Origin: Bacillota bacterium
GTDB taxonomy: Bacteria; Bacillota; Bacilli; Lactobacillales; Aerococcaceae
Direction of reading: 5' to 3'
DNA length: 18,027 nt
Assembly (NCBI GenBank): GCA_023442905.1
Contig: JAEZWY010000129.1
Location: forward strand, 1-18,027
The notes under the pieces were generated by a model. That model was not told the origin of the DNA. It saw only the letters and a list, made by a program, of their open reading frames with translations, and did not search any database. Positions 5,488 through 13,041 of the stretch are shown piece after piece. A program made the position numbers and the translations under genes. Every line of letters starts with the position of its first letter. Positions within the stretch are counted from its first letter, which is position 1.

Positions 5488-6684
5488 ATGTCTGAGTTAA
5501 AAGAAGCTTTTATAAAAACATATGGGCAAGTTAAAGATTTACAGGCAGTGAAATCGCCATTAAGAATCTGCCCTATTGGTGCCCATTCAGATTATCAAAG
5601 TGGACGTGTAACAGGGATGACACTAAATGCTGCGGTTGATATGGTTTATTCTCCCAGAGAAGATAATTTTGTACAAATTCAAAGTAAAGATTTTCCTAAT
5701 AATGAACTTTTTTCGTATGGACATGATTTAGAATATATTCCAGGATTCTGGGGATCATATATTCGTGGTGCCGTGAAAGCTTTACAACAGGATTATGTAT
5801 TAAAAGTAGGGTTAAATGCGGTTGTTTCAGGAAAGCTACCGATTGGCGGATTATCTTCATCTGCAGCTGTAACAACGGCCTATTTAATGGCTTTGTGTGA
5901 TGTGAATAATATTGAAGTTTCCAAGATGGATATTATTATGTATAGCCACTGGGTTGAAACTGAGTTTATCGGACTTAAAAACGGTATTTTAGACCAGTCT
6001 GCTAACGTATTAAGTATGGATAATCAATTGATGGTAATGGACTGTGCAACGAACGAATACGAGATGATTATTAAGGGTGAAGCCTTTAATGATTTTGAAG
6101 TAATTGTAGTGTATTCGGGTATATCTAAATCTCTTATTGGGACAGACTTTAATAATCGAGTGGATGAATCACGTGTTGCAGGGTGGTTACTACTTGAACT
6201 AGCAGGATTACCCTTACCGACATTAGAAGATGTCAAATTACGTGATGTACCGATTGAAGTTTATGAAAAATATAAAGACCAACTGCCAGAGCGGTTCCGC
6301 AAACGGGCAGCACATTTCTATACAGAACAAGCACGTGTACTTAAAGGTGCTAAAGCTTGGGAAAAAGGGGATATTAAGGAATTTGGCCAATTGATGTTTG
6401 AATCTGGTCATTCTTCATTCTACCAACAAGAAACAGGTATTGCAGAAATGAAAACAATATATGATATTTTGAAAGATGCAGACGGTGTATACGGTGCCCG
6501 TCCAAGTGGTGCAGGTTTCCGCGGAGCTGTAATAGGCCTTATTGATCCTGCGTACAAAGAAAGTATCAAAGCGCAAATTGATGCGGTGTATCCTGTAAAA
6601 TATCCCGAAATTAAAGATAAATATGAAGTGAATTTCTGTAAGACAGATGATGGGGCACGGTTTATTGATGTGGAGGCGTTATAA
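5488..6684 (+). CDS. GHMP sugar-1-kinase, galacturonokinase-like
   Basis: This 398-residue galactokinase-family GHMP kinase phosphorylates a sugar at C1 with ATP. The substrate loop is RICPIGAHSDYQSG (26-39), where true galactokinases have R..GEHTDYNGG. The ATP-binding motif is GGLSSSAAV (120-128), the catalytic Asp is D169 in NGILDQSANVL, and the third GHMP motif is YGARPSGAGFRGA (335-347). As far as I remember, RICP-GAH, NGILDQSA, the MDC segment and GARxSGAGFRG all match plant galacturonokinase (GalAK) better than GalK. The Glu that contacts the galactose C6 hydroxyl is Ala32 here, leaving room for a C6 carboxylate. A uronate or another C6-modified galactose is therefore the likely substrate; this is inference. 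AGGAGG lies 5 nt before the ATG. The next gene starts 3 nt after the stop, so the two work in one pathway. Confidence 0.85.
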   Translation: MSELKEAFIKTYGQVKDLQAVKSPLRICPIGAHSDYQSGRVTGMTLNAAVDMVYSPREDNFVQIQSKDFPNNELFSYGHDLEYIPGFWGSYIRGAVKALQQDYVLKVGLNAVVSGKLPIGGLSSSAAVTTAYLMALCDVNNIEVSKMDIIMYSHWVETEFIGLKNGILDQSANVLSMDNQLMVMDCATNEYEMIIKGEAFNDFEVIVVYSGISKSLIGTDFNNRVDESRVAGWLLLELAGLPLPTLEDVKLRDVPIEVYEKYKDQLPERFRKRAAHFYTEQARVLKGAKAWEKGDIKEFGQLMFESGHSSFYQQETGIAEMKTIYDILKDADGVYGARPSGAGFRGAVIGLIDPAYKESIKAQIDAVYPVKYPEIKDKYEVNFCKTDDGARFIDVEAL

Positions 6685-6687
6685 AGG

Positions 6688-7428
6688 ATGAAGGCAATAT
6701 TATTAGGTGCTGGGTATGCAACACGTTTATACCCATTAACAAAGGATAAAGCCAAGCCACTTTTAGAAGTAGCAGGTAAGACAATTACTGACCATATCGT
6801 GGAGAAAATTGTACAAGTTCCTGAAGTGGATGAAATTATTATCGTAACAAATGATAAATTTGCTCATCAATTTGAGGAGTGGGTTGACCAAGCGAACTAT
6901 GATATGCAGTTTACAGTGGTTAACGATGGTACCTTAACAAATGAAACACGGTTAGGTGCTATTGGCGATATTCAATTTGTAATTGATCAACTAAATATTC
7001 AAGATGATTTACTCATATTAGCAGGAGACAATCTATTTGAATTTTCACTAGCAGACTTTGTTAGCTTTGCGAAAGAACATGATTCAGATGCCTTAGCGAT
7101 GTATTATGAAGCAAATTTAGACCAATTAAAACGTAATGGTACTGCCACGTTTGATGAAAACCAAACAGTAATAGACTTTATTGAAAAACCAGAGAACCCA
7201 ACATACCATCATTGTGTGCCTACTTTTTATGTATTAAAAGATACTACATTACCTTTGATTCAACAATACCTGAATGAAGGAAATAATCCGGATGCACCCG
7301 GAAACTTTATTCCCTATCTAATCCAACAAAATGATGTGAAAGCATTTGTTTTTGAAGGAAAACGCTATGATATAGGTACGATTGATAGTTATCATAAAGT
7401 GCAAGAGATTTTTTCAAATCATAATTAA
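6688..7428 (+). CDS. Sugar-1-phosphate nucleotidyltransferase
   Basis: This 246-residue GT-A-fold nucleotidyltransferase adds an NMP to a sugar-1-phosphate or similar phosphate ester to give an NDP-sugar. The N-terminal nucleotide-binding motif LGAGYATRLYPLT (6-18) is followed by KPLL (23-26). AGDNLF (112-117) provides the metal-binding Asp, FIEKP is at 164-168, and DIGT (228-231) supplies a likely second metal ligand. It lacks the extra C-terminal domains of GlmU or RmlA-long forms. The nucleotide cannot be predicted. It starts 3 nt after the kinase stop, with GGAGG at about 6672, so it is probably co-translated with the kinase and uses that kinase's product. LicC-type CTP:phosphocholine transferases share the motif, but the kinase neighbour favours a sugar. 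Confidence 0.87.
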   Translation: MKAILLGAGYATRLYPLTKDKAKPLLEVAGKTITDHIVEKIVQVPEVDEIIIVTNDKFAHQFEEWVDQANYDMQFTVVNDGTLTNETRLGAIGDIQFVIDQLNIQDDLLILAGDNLFEFSLADFVSFAKEHDSDALAMYYEANLDQLKRNGTATFDENQTVIDFIEKPENPTYHHCVPTFYVLKDTTLPLIQQYLNEGNNPDAPGNFIPYLIQQNDVKAFVFEGKRYDIGTIDSYHKVQEIFSNHN

Positions 7429-7446
7429 ATATAACAAGATATATAT

Positions 7447-7491
7447 GCTTAGCCCATTTCGCTTAAGAAGTTAAAAAGGGTTAAGCTTTTT
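7447..7491 (+). terminator. Terminator after the kinase/nucleotidyltransferase pair
   Basis: GCTTAGCCC (7447-7455) pairs with GGGTTAAGC (7478-7486), a 9-bp stem with one G-U pair. A TTTTT run follows directly (7487-7491). The loop is long (22 nt) but contains a smaller complementary pair, TTAA with TTAA, that could close it. Confidence 0.65.
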
Positions 7492-7560
7492 ATATATAAA
7501 GTAATGAACTCACTTGAGTTTTTCGTTATACTTAATAAAAGAAAAAAAGTTGGGGGATTT

Positions 7561-8427
7561 ATGAAACACGCATTTTTGATTATGGCACATGAGAATACCG
7601 AGACTTTTCAAACCTTGTTAAGACAGCTTGATCATGAAAAAGTAGATATTTTTATTCATATGGATAGTAAAAATAAAGATTATAGTGTCGAACCGTTAAA
7701 CGCATTGGTTAAGCATGCTCAGATTTTTCATACACAACGTTTAGACGTCTCTTGGGGCGGTTTTTCACAAATCGTTGCAGAATTATCTCTTTTAAAACTA
7801 GCGACAAGTAAGAAGCGTTATGATTACTATCACTTGCTATCAGGTCAGGATTTGCTCATATCTTCAATAGAAGATCTTTTTAAATTTTTTAAAGATAATC
7901 AGGGGACGGAATTCGTTAACTTTGAATCGGAATCTTTTAAATATAGAGATAGAGTGAAATATTATTCCATGCAAGATTATATTGGTCGTAATAAGTATTT
8001 AACACCCTTAAAACTTTTAAACAAGTTTTCAATTGCTATACAACAAATATTGAAAATTGAACGCAATGCAGACATTGCTTTTCAAAAGGGTGATAATTGG
8101 TTTTCAATTACGGATAATCTAGCTAGGTATGTCATTGCTAAGGAAGATTGGATTTTCTCAACATTCAAAAATACTGAAATGTCGGATGAGATATTTTTAC
8201 AAACTATTGTGCATAATTCGCCGTACAAAAATAACTTGTATTTAGAGAAATATGACAACAATCATCAAAATATTTTACGTGAAATTGATTGGAATAGGGG
8301 GATTCCTTATACCTATCAGAGTAATGATTTTGAAGAACTTAAGGCATCAACTAATTTGTTTGCTAGGAAATTTAATGAGAATGTTGATGATAAGATTATT
8401 AAAGCAATTTACGCTTATTACCAATAA
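7561..8427 (+). CDS. Core-2/I-branching-type glycosyltransferase (GT14-like)
   Basis: A 288-residue protein of the beta-1,6-N-acetylglucosaminyltransferase/xylosyltransferase superfamily that also occurs in bacterial polysaccharide loci. It begins MKHAFLIMAHENTETF, the typical 'AFLIMAH' opening strand. IFIHMDSKNKDY follows, then RLDVSWGGFS, YDYYHLLSGQDLLI with the family's LSGQD motif, and WFSITDNLARYVI in the acceptor region. It has no membrane helix and probably acts at the inner face of the membrane on a lipid-linked glycan. I chose the ATG at 7561 because a GGGGGA ribosome site lies 6 nt upstream. The in-frame ATG at 7504 adds 19 residues outside the family's usual start. It lies between a terminator and a new promoter, so it may be expressed separately. 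Confidence 0.82.
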   Translation: MKHAFLIMAHENTETFQTLLRQLDHEKVDIFIHMDSKNKDYSVEPLNALVKHAQIFHTQRLDVSWGGFSQIVAELSLLKLATSKKRYDYYHLLSGQDLLISSIEDLFKFFKDNQGTEFVNFESESFKYRDRVKYYSMQDYIGRNKYLTPLKLLNKFSIAIQQILKIERNADIAFQKGDNWFSITDNLARYVIAKEDWIFSTFKNTEMSDEIFLQTIVHNSPYKNNLYLEKYDNNHQNILREIDWNRGIPYTYQSNDFEELKASTNLFARKFNENVDDKIIKAIYAYYQ

Positions 8428-8479
8428 TGATGAAAAAATAAACTTTTTAGCATTTTGAGAACAAATCATTTAGAACCTT

Positions 8480-8488
8480 TGGTATGAT
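8480..8488 (+). promoter_or_regulatory. Possible extended -10 promoter of the polysaccharide operon
   Basis: TGG followed by TATGAT (8480-8488) matches an extended -10 element. I see no good -35 at the right distance (TTGAGA lies 22 bp upstream). It is the best candidate in the 126-bp gap before the phosphoglycosyl transferase and would give a leader of about 60 nt. Confidence 0.4.
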
Positions 8489-8553
8489 TAATAAGGTAAT
8501 TGAAAGAGTTTTTCAAATTAATAATAATTTATAACGTTTAAGGGAGCATAATC

Positions 8554-9183
8554 ATGTATAAACATGTAAAATTCATTTCTGATTTCATATTGTCTTTGTT
8601 TGGGTTAATCATATTAATACCAATTTTTCTAATTATTGCGATCTGGATAAAATTAGACTCACCAGGTCCAGTTTTCTTTAAACAAAAACGTATCGGGAAA
8701 AATAAAGAACATTTTGAAATATATAAATTCAGATCAATGCGTACAGATACGCCGGCGGATATGCCAACGCATTTATTAAATGATCCTACTGCGTTTATTA
8801 CAAAATCAGGTCATTTTTTAAGAAAAACAAGTCTGGATGAGTTACCTCAAATCATTAATATCGTAAAAGGTGAAATGGCTATAATTGGACCGCGACCAGC
8901 ACTATGGAATCAATATGATCTAATTGCAGAACGTGATAAGTATGGCGTAAATGATGTTCGACCAGGTTTGACAGGTTGGGCACAGATAAATGGACGTGAT
9001 GAATTAGAAATTCCAATCAAGGCTAAACTTGATGGTGATTATGTTCAAAATATCAGCTTATGGTTTGATATCAAATGTTTCTTTGGGACAATTTTGAGCG
9101 TTTTGAAATCTGATGGTGTTGTAGAAGGTGGTACTGGAGTAATTGCCCAGGCAAAGCGTGAAGTAGAAGAGGAAAATGAATGA
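8554..9183 (+). CDS. Initiating phosphoglycosyl transferase (undecaprenyl-phosphate sugar-phosphate transferase)
   Basis: This 209-residue monotopic phosphoglycosyl transferase of the PglC/WcaJ C-domain family moves a sugar-1-phosphate from an NDP-sugar to undecaprenyl phosphate. It thereby starts polysaccharide assembly on the inner membrane face. The N-terminal hydrophobic re-entrant helix is at about 9-31, ending before KLDSPGPVFFKQKRIGKN (33-50). Next come YKFRSM (57-62), the catalytic Asp-Glu pair in TSLDELPQ (D95, E96), IIGPRP (110-115), RPGLTGWAQINGR (136-148) and KLDGDYV (158-164). It has only the catalytic domain, without the four-helix N-terminal region of WbaP/WcaJ. The ribosome site is AAGGGAG before the ATG. 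The last four bases overlap the next gene (ATGA), tying it to the reductase there. Confidence 0.93.
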   Translation: MYKHVKFISDFILSLFGLIILIPIFLIIAIWIKLDSPGPVFFKQKRIGKNKEHFEIYKFRSMRTDTPADMPTHLLNDPTAFITKSGHFLRKTSLDELPQIINIVKGEMAIIGPRPALWNQYDLIAERDKYGVNDVRPGLTGWAQINGRDELEIPIKAKLDGDYVQNISLWFDIKCFFGTILSVLKSDGVVEGGTGVIAQAKREVEEENE

Positions 9184-10025
9184 AACGAGTCTTAATTACA
9201 GGGAGAAATTCATATATTGGCAATGCCGTTGAAGAGTGGCTCATACAGTGGCCACAAGAATACAGTGTAGACAAAATTTCTGTCCGTGACGGATCTTGGC
9301 GTACATTAAATTGGCAAAACTATGATGTATTGATCCATGTAGCGGGAATAGCGCATAATTCCTCTGATGCGAGTCTAGAAGATGAATACTATCGTGTAAA
9401 TCGTGATTTAACCGTAGAAATTGCTAAAAAAGCAAAAGTTGATAATGTAAAACATTTCGTGAATATGTCAAGTATTATCGTTTTTGGTACAAAACAAGAG
9501 GAAATTACACCACTTACAAATCCACACCCGGATAATTTTTACGGTGATAGTAAGTTACAGGCGGAAGTAGAATTAAATAAATTAGCTGACCCAAACTTTA
9601 AAATAGTGCACGTTAGACCACCAATGGTATATGGGAAAAACTCTAAAGGAAATTTCCCTTTATTAGCTAAAATTTCAGTAAAAACCCCTATCTTTCCTAT
9701 GTACAAAAATAAAAGATCGATGGTTTATATCAAAAACTTGACGGAATTACTTAGATTAGTAATCGACAATGAACTAGATGGTTACTTACATCCACAGAAT
9801 CCAGAGCATGTACAGACTTCTGATTTAGTAAAATATATCGCGAAGGCAAATAATCATAAGTTATTTGAAACGAGCTTTTTTAATTTTATGATTAAACCTC
9901 TTAGCAAAGTAGGTATTGTGAATAAGGTTTTTGGGAACTTGTATTACAGCTATGATATGCGAGATGGTAATATAGATTATCAAAAATATACATTAGATGA
10001 ATCAATTCAGGATATTTATCGGTAA
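9180..10025 (+). CDS. NAD(P)-dependent sugar epimerase/4-ketoreductase (extended SDR)
   Basis: This 281-residue extended short-chain dehydrogenase acts on nucleotide sugars. The Rossmann motif is ITGRNSYIG (6-14), HVAGIAH is at 53-59, SS at 97-98, and the catalytic YxxxK is Y121-G-D-S-K125. The substrate-side motif RPPMVYG is at 146-152. The short C-terminal part and the RNSYIG loop recall the WbpV/WreQ-type 4-ketoreductases that finish UDP-N-acetylquinovosamine or fucosamine. The tight ATGA overlap with the initiating transferase suggests that it makes, or adjusts, the first sugar of the repeat unit. The exact reaction is not decidable from sequence; a UDP-hexose 4-epimerase role remains possible. 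No partner 4,6-dehydratase is in the window. Confidence 0.85.
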   Translation: MKRVLITGRNSYIGNAVEEWLIQWPQEYSVDKISVRDGSWRTLNWQNYDVLIHVAGIAHNSSDASLEDEYYRVNRDLTVEIAKKAKVDNVKHFVNMSSIIVFGTKQEEITPLTNPHPDNFYGDSKLQAEVELNKLADPNFKIVHVRPPMVYGKNSKGNFPLLAKISVKTPIFPMYKNKRSMVYIKNLTELLRLVIDNELDGYLHPQNPEHVQTSDLVKYIAKANNHKLFETSFFNFMIKPLSKVGIVNKVFGNLYYSYDMRDGNIDYQKYTLDESIQDIYR

Positions 10026-10059
10026 TTAATAAAAAGAACTGTAGGAACGAGGAAGTTTA

Positions 10060-11709
10060 ATGCATAAGTTAGATGAAAATATTAGGTTGAAATACGAACA
10101 TTGGATGGGATTCAATGCAAATGTAAAATCTGAATTATCAGGATTAGCAAATTTCCCAAATGAAATAAATGACCGTTTTTATAAGGATGTTACTTTTGGA
10201 ACAGGTGGTATGCGTGGTTTGATGGGCGCTGGAACCAACCGTATTAATGAGTTTACCATTCGTAGGGCAACGTATGCACTGGGCCAAGTTTTGTTGGAGA
10301 AAAAAGAGAAGCCTACTGTGGTGATTGCTTATGATACAAGAAATAACTCTAAAGAATTCGCTCAAACTGCGGCGGATATACTATCTTCACTAAATATTTC
10401 TACTAAGTTGTTTCAAGAAGCAATGCCAACACCAGTGCTATCATTCGCTGTTAGACATTTCCATGCGGATGCAGGAATCGTCATTACGGCGAGCCATAAT
10501 CCGAAAGCCTATAACGGGTTTAAAGTATATAATCATATGGGTGGACAAATTGTCCCTAGTGAAGCAAATGAGATTATTGCCGTTCTATCCAAACTAGATG
10601 GATTTGAAGAAGTTCGGTCAGTTAAAATTAAAAGTCATTATATCGAATATATTGATACTCAATTTATAGATACTTTCATAGATGCTATTGATTTACCGAC
10701 CCCAGCAGAACATTCAAATCTACGGGTAACCTATTCACCACTTCACGGTGCGGGCTATAAACCAATTGTACAAGCATTAAGTGATTATCAATTAAATATT
10801 GTAGACACACAAGCTGAACCAGACGGTGACTTCCCTACTGTTATATCACCAAATCCAGAAGATAAGGCTGCTATGGAGATGGCAATAGAAGCAGCAAGAA
10901 AAATAGATGCCCATCTAGCAATTGCGACAGATCCAGATTGTGATAGGATTGGTGTCGCCGTAAAACATGGCCAAGAGTATATTCGTCTATCAGGAAATCA
11001 AATCGGGGCTTTATTTGCTGATTACTTAACTAATCAAGGTGAGTTATCTGAAGGGGTTATCATCAAAACAATCGTGACCAATGAGTTTGGAGCAAATATC
11101 GCAAAAGTACGAGGTCTCAAAGTGCTTGAGACATTAACAGGCTTTAAGTATATTGGGGAATTAATGAATCAATTTGAACAAGATAATCAATTAGATAATT
11201 ATATTCTTGGATATGAAGAAAGTTATGGTTACCTTGCAGGAACGCATGCTAGAGATAAAGATGGTGTCTCTTCAGCGATGTTATTAGCGTTAATAGCAAG
11301 TGAATTATTGAATCAAAATAAAACCTTAATTGATCGATTGAATGAATTATACATAGAATTTGGTTATTATTTAGATGATCTAGATGCACTTACTTTTGAA
11401 GGGCAAGAAGGTGTCGAAAGAATTCAAAAGATAATGGATCAAGCTAGGTCATTAGGAAAAGATTTAGTGAACGCTTGTACTCTTGTAGAGGACTATGCTG
11501 ATGGTATTAATCAATTGCCTAAAGAAAATGTACTAAAATTTATTCTAGAGGATGGATCATGGTTTGCAATCAGGCCTTCAGGTACAGAGCCAAAAATAAA
11601 AATCTATTATTCTATAAAAAATGAAGATGTACAAAGTGCACAAAATCAGTTACAACAATTGAAAGTAACATTACAAGAACAATTATCAATTCAATTATTA
11701 GAAAGCTAG
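10060..11709 (+). CDS. Phosphoglucomutase/phosphomannomutase (alpha-D-phosphohexomutase)
   Basis: A complete 549-residue phosphohexomutase interconverts hexose-6-phosphate and hexose-1-phosphate in the cytosol. All four active-site loops are present: TASHNP with the phosphorylated Ser145 (143-148), the metal loop DPDCDRIG (291-298), the sugar loop GYEESYGY (384-391) and the phosphate loop RPSGTEPK (505-512). Its length and N-terminal FGTGGMRGLMGAGTNRIN (46-63) fit the PgcA/PGM2-like branch rather than the shorter GlmM/ManB. A dual Glc/Man role is common there. The next gene begins 11 bp downstream and encodes a ManC-like pyrophosphorylase, so supplying mannose-1-phosphate for GDP-mannose is the likely job. 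The Shine-Dalgarno is AGGAAG. Confidence 0.94.
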   Translation: MHKLDENIRLKYEHWMGFNANVKSELSGLANFPNEINDRFYKDVTFGTGGMRGLMGAGTNRINEFTIRRATYALGQVLLEKKEKPTVVIAYDTRNNSKEFAQTAADILSSLNISTKLFQEAMPTPVLSFAVRHFHADAGIVITASHNPKAYNGFKVYNHMGGQIVPSEANEIIAVLSKLDGFEEVRSVKIKSHYIEYIDTQFIDTFIDAIDLPTPAEHSNLRVTYSPLHGAGYKPIVQALSDYQLNIVDTQAEPDGDFPTVISPNPEDKAAMEMAIEAARKIDAHLAIATDPDCDRIGVAVKHGQEYIRLSGNQIGALFADYLTNQGELSEGVIIKTIVTNEFGANIAKVRGLKVLETLTGFKYIGELMNQFEQDNQLDNYILGYEESYGYLAGTHARDKDGVSSAMLLALIASELLNQNKTLIDRLNELYIEFGYYLDDLDALTFEGQEGVERIQKIMDQARSLGKDLVNACTLVEDYADGINQLPKENVLKFILEDGSWFAIRPSGTEPKIKIYYSIKNEDVQSAQNQLQQLKVTLQEQLSIQLLES

Positions 11710-11720
11710 GGTAGATGTGA

Positions 11721-13007
11721 ATGAAACTTATTATGTTATCAGGGGGATCGGGGACTAGATTGTGGCCATTGTCCAATGACATCCGCTCAAAGCAATTTTT
11801 AAAGCTATTAAAAGATCCTAATGGACAAGCTGAATCAATGGTACAACGAGTTTATCGACAAGTAAGAGAAAGTGGTATTGATTCAGATATCGTGATTGCA
11901 ACATCACAAAAGCAAGTAGATTCAGTGAAGAGTCATTTAGGTGATTCAGTTGATATTGTTGTTGAACCAGAACGTCGGGATACTTTCCCAGCTATCGCAT
12001 TAGCAACAGCATACTTGTACTATGAAGGCAATTCGGAACTGGATGAAACTGTATCAATTATGCCAGTTGATCCTTATACAAGTCTGGACTACTTTAAACA
12101 ATTAAGTGCATTGAACAAGAAGATGCAAGAAAATGATGAATATAATCTAGGATTATTAGGTATACATCCTACTTATCCATCATCCAAATATGGCTATATA
12201 TTAAATGATAATGGTGCAGTATCAGGTTTTATGGAGAAACCTGAAGAAGATGTAGCAGTACGATTGATTGAAAAGGGCGCAGTGTGGAATGCCGGCGTAT
12301 TTGTGTTTAAAATCGGCTATATGTTGGAGAAACTCTCTGAACTCATCGACTATTCATCATATGAAGATGTCTTAAGTCAGTATCATAAATTACCTAAAAA
12401 TAGTTTTGACTATGAAGTAAGTGAGAAAGAAAGTCGTATTACAATGCTGTCATATGACGGTGATTGGAAAGATCTAGGTACCTGGAAAACGCTAACTGAA
12501 GAAATGGAAACAAGTACTTTAGGGTCAGTTGTTTTTTCTGATAGTGTTGAAGATACACACGTAATTAATGAACTTGACATACCAGTAATTGCTATTGGTA
12601 CAAATAACTTATTAATTGCGGCTAGTCCGGATGGTATTTTAGTATCCGATAAAGTTGAAAGCGCACAGTTAAAAAAATACGTTGAAAAAGTAGATAGTTA
12701 TCCAAAATTTGAGGAAACATCTTGGGGTAGTAAAAAAGTTATTGATTTTAATAAAAATGAAGATGGCAGTCATACGCTAACCACTAGTATTTATGTGAAA
12801 GCCGGTAAAGTACACCAATATAAAACGGAAAATAATACCTATAATATTACCATTATTGATGGGCAGGTCGAATTCATCAATATAGATACGCAAGAAACAG
12901 ACATGTTATTTGTTGGCGATGCGGTAAAAATGGTTCATGAGGGGCATTATGAACTCCGTGCATTAACACCAGTAAAATATATTGAGAATGCATATAAGCC
13001 AGTTTAA
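11721..13007 (+). CDS. Mannose-1-phosphate guanylyltransferase-like protein with degenerate cupin tail
   Basis: This 428-residue protein has a ManC-type nucleotidyltransferase domain and a C-terminal cupin-like domain. The former carries LSGGSGTRLWPLS (6-18), KQF at 24-26, ERRDTFPAIALA (84-95), MPVDPY (114-119), FMEKP (170-174), WNAGVFVF (189-196) and WKDLGTW (249-255). The likely reaction is mannose-1-phosphate + GTP to GDP-mannose. The tail (about 330-428) aligns with the phosphomannose isomerase cupin of bifunctional ManC, but the metal-binding HxH region reads VHQYKTENNT, so isomerase activity is unlikely. Man-6-P must then come from elsewhere (for instance ManA). The RRDTFPAI signature is typical of a Firmicutes subgroup whose sugar specificity is not always established, so GDP-mannose is probable but not certain. 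Confidence 0.87.
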   Translation: MKLIMLSGGSGTRLWPLSNDIRSKQFLKLLKDPNGQAESMVQRVYRQVRESGIDSDIVIATSQKQVDSVKSHLGDSVDIVVEPERRDTFPAIALATAYLYYEGNSELDETVSIMPVDPYTSLDYFKQLSALNKKMQENDEYNLGLLGIHPTYPSSKYGYILNDNGAVSGFMEKPEEDVAVRLIEKGAVWNAGVFVFKIGYMLEKLSELIDYSSYEDVLSQYHKLPKNSFDYEVSEKESRITMLSYDGDWKDLGTWKTLTEEMETSTLGSVVFSDSVEDTHVINELDIPVIAIGTNNLLIAASPDGILVSDKVESAQLKKYVEKVDSYPKFEETSWGSKKVIDFNKNEDGSHTLTTSIYVKAGKVHQYKTENNTYNITIIDGQVEFINIDTQETDMLFVGDAVKMVHEGHYELRALTPVKYIENAYKPV

Positions 13008-13041
13008 TTAGTTGAAAATTTGGATTATGGAAGGTAAATAA

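Noticed and set aside
5488..6684. Plain galactokinase (galK) call
   Set aside because: The substrate loop is GAHSDY rather than GEHTDY, and the partner gene is a nucleotidyltransferase rather than galT/galE, so the GalK name would claim too much.
6024..6755. Minus-strand open frames at 6024-6236 and 6420-6755
   Set aside because: They are antisense shadows of the GHMP kinase and the start of the nucleotidyltransferase gene, both of which show full family motifs.
7504..7560. ATG at 7504 as the start of the Core-2-like glycosyltransferase
   Set aside because: No Shine-Dalgarno precedes it, and the family normally begins with the strand 'MKHAFLIMAH', which starts at 7561 behind a G-rich ribosome site.
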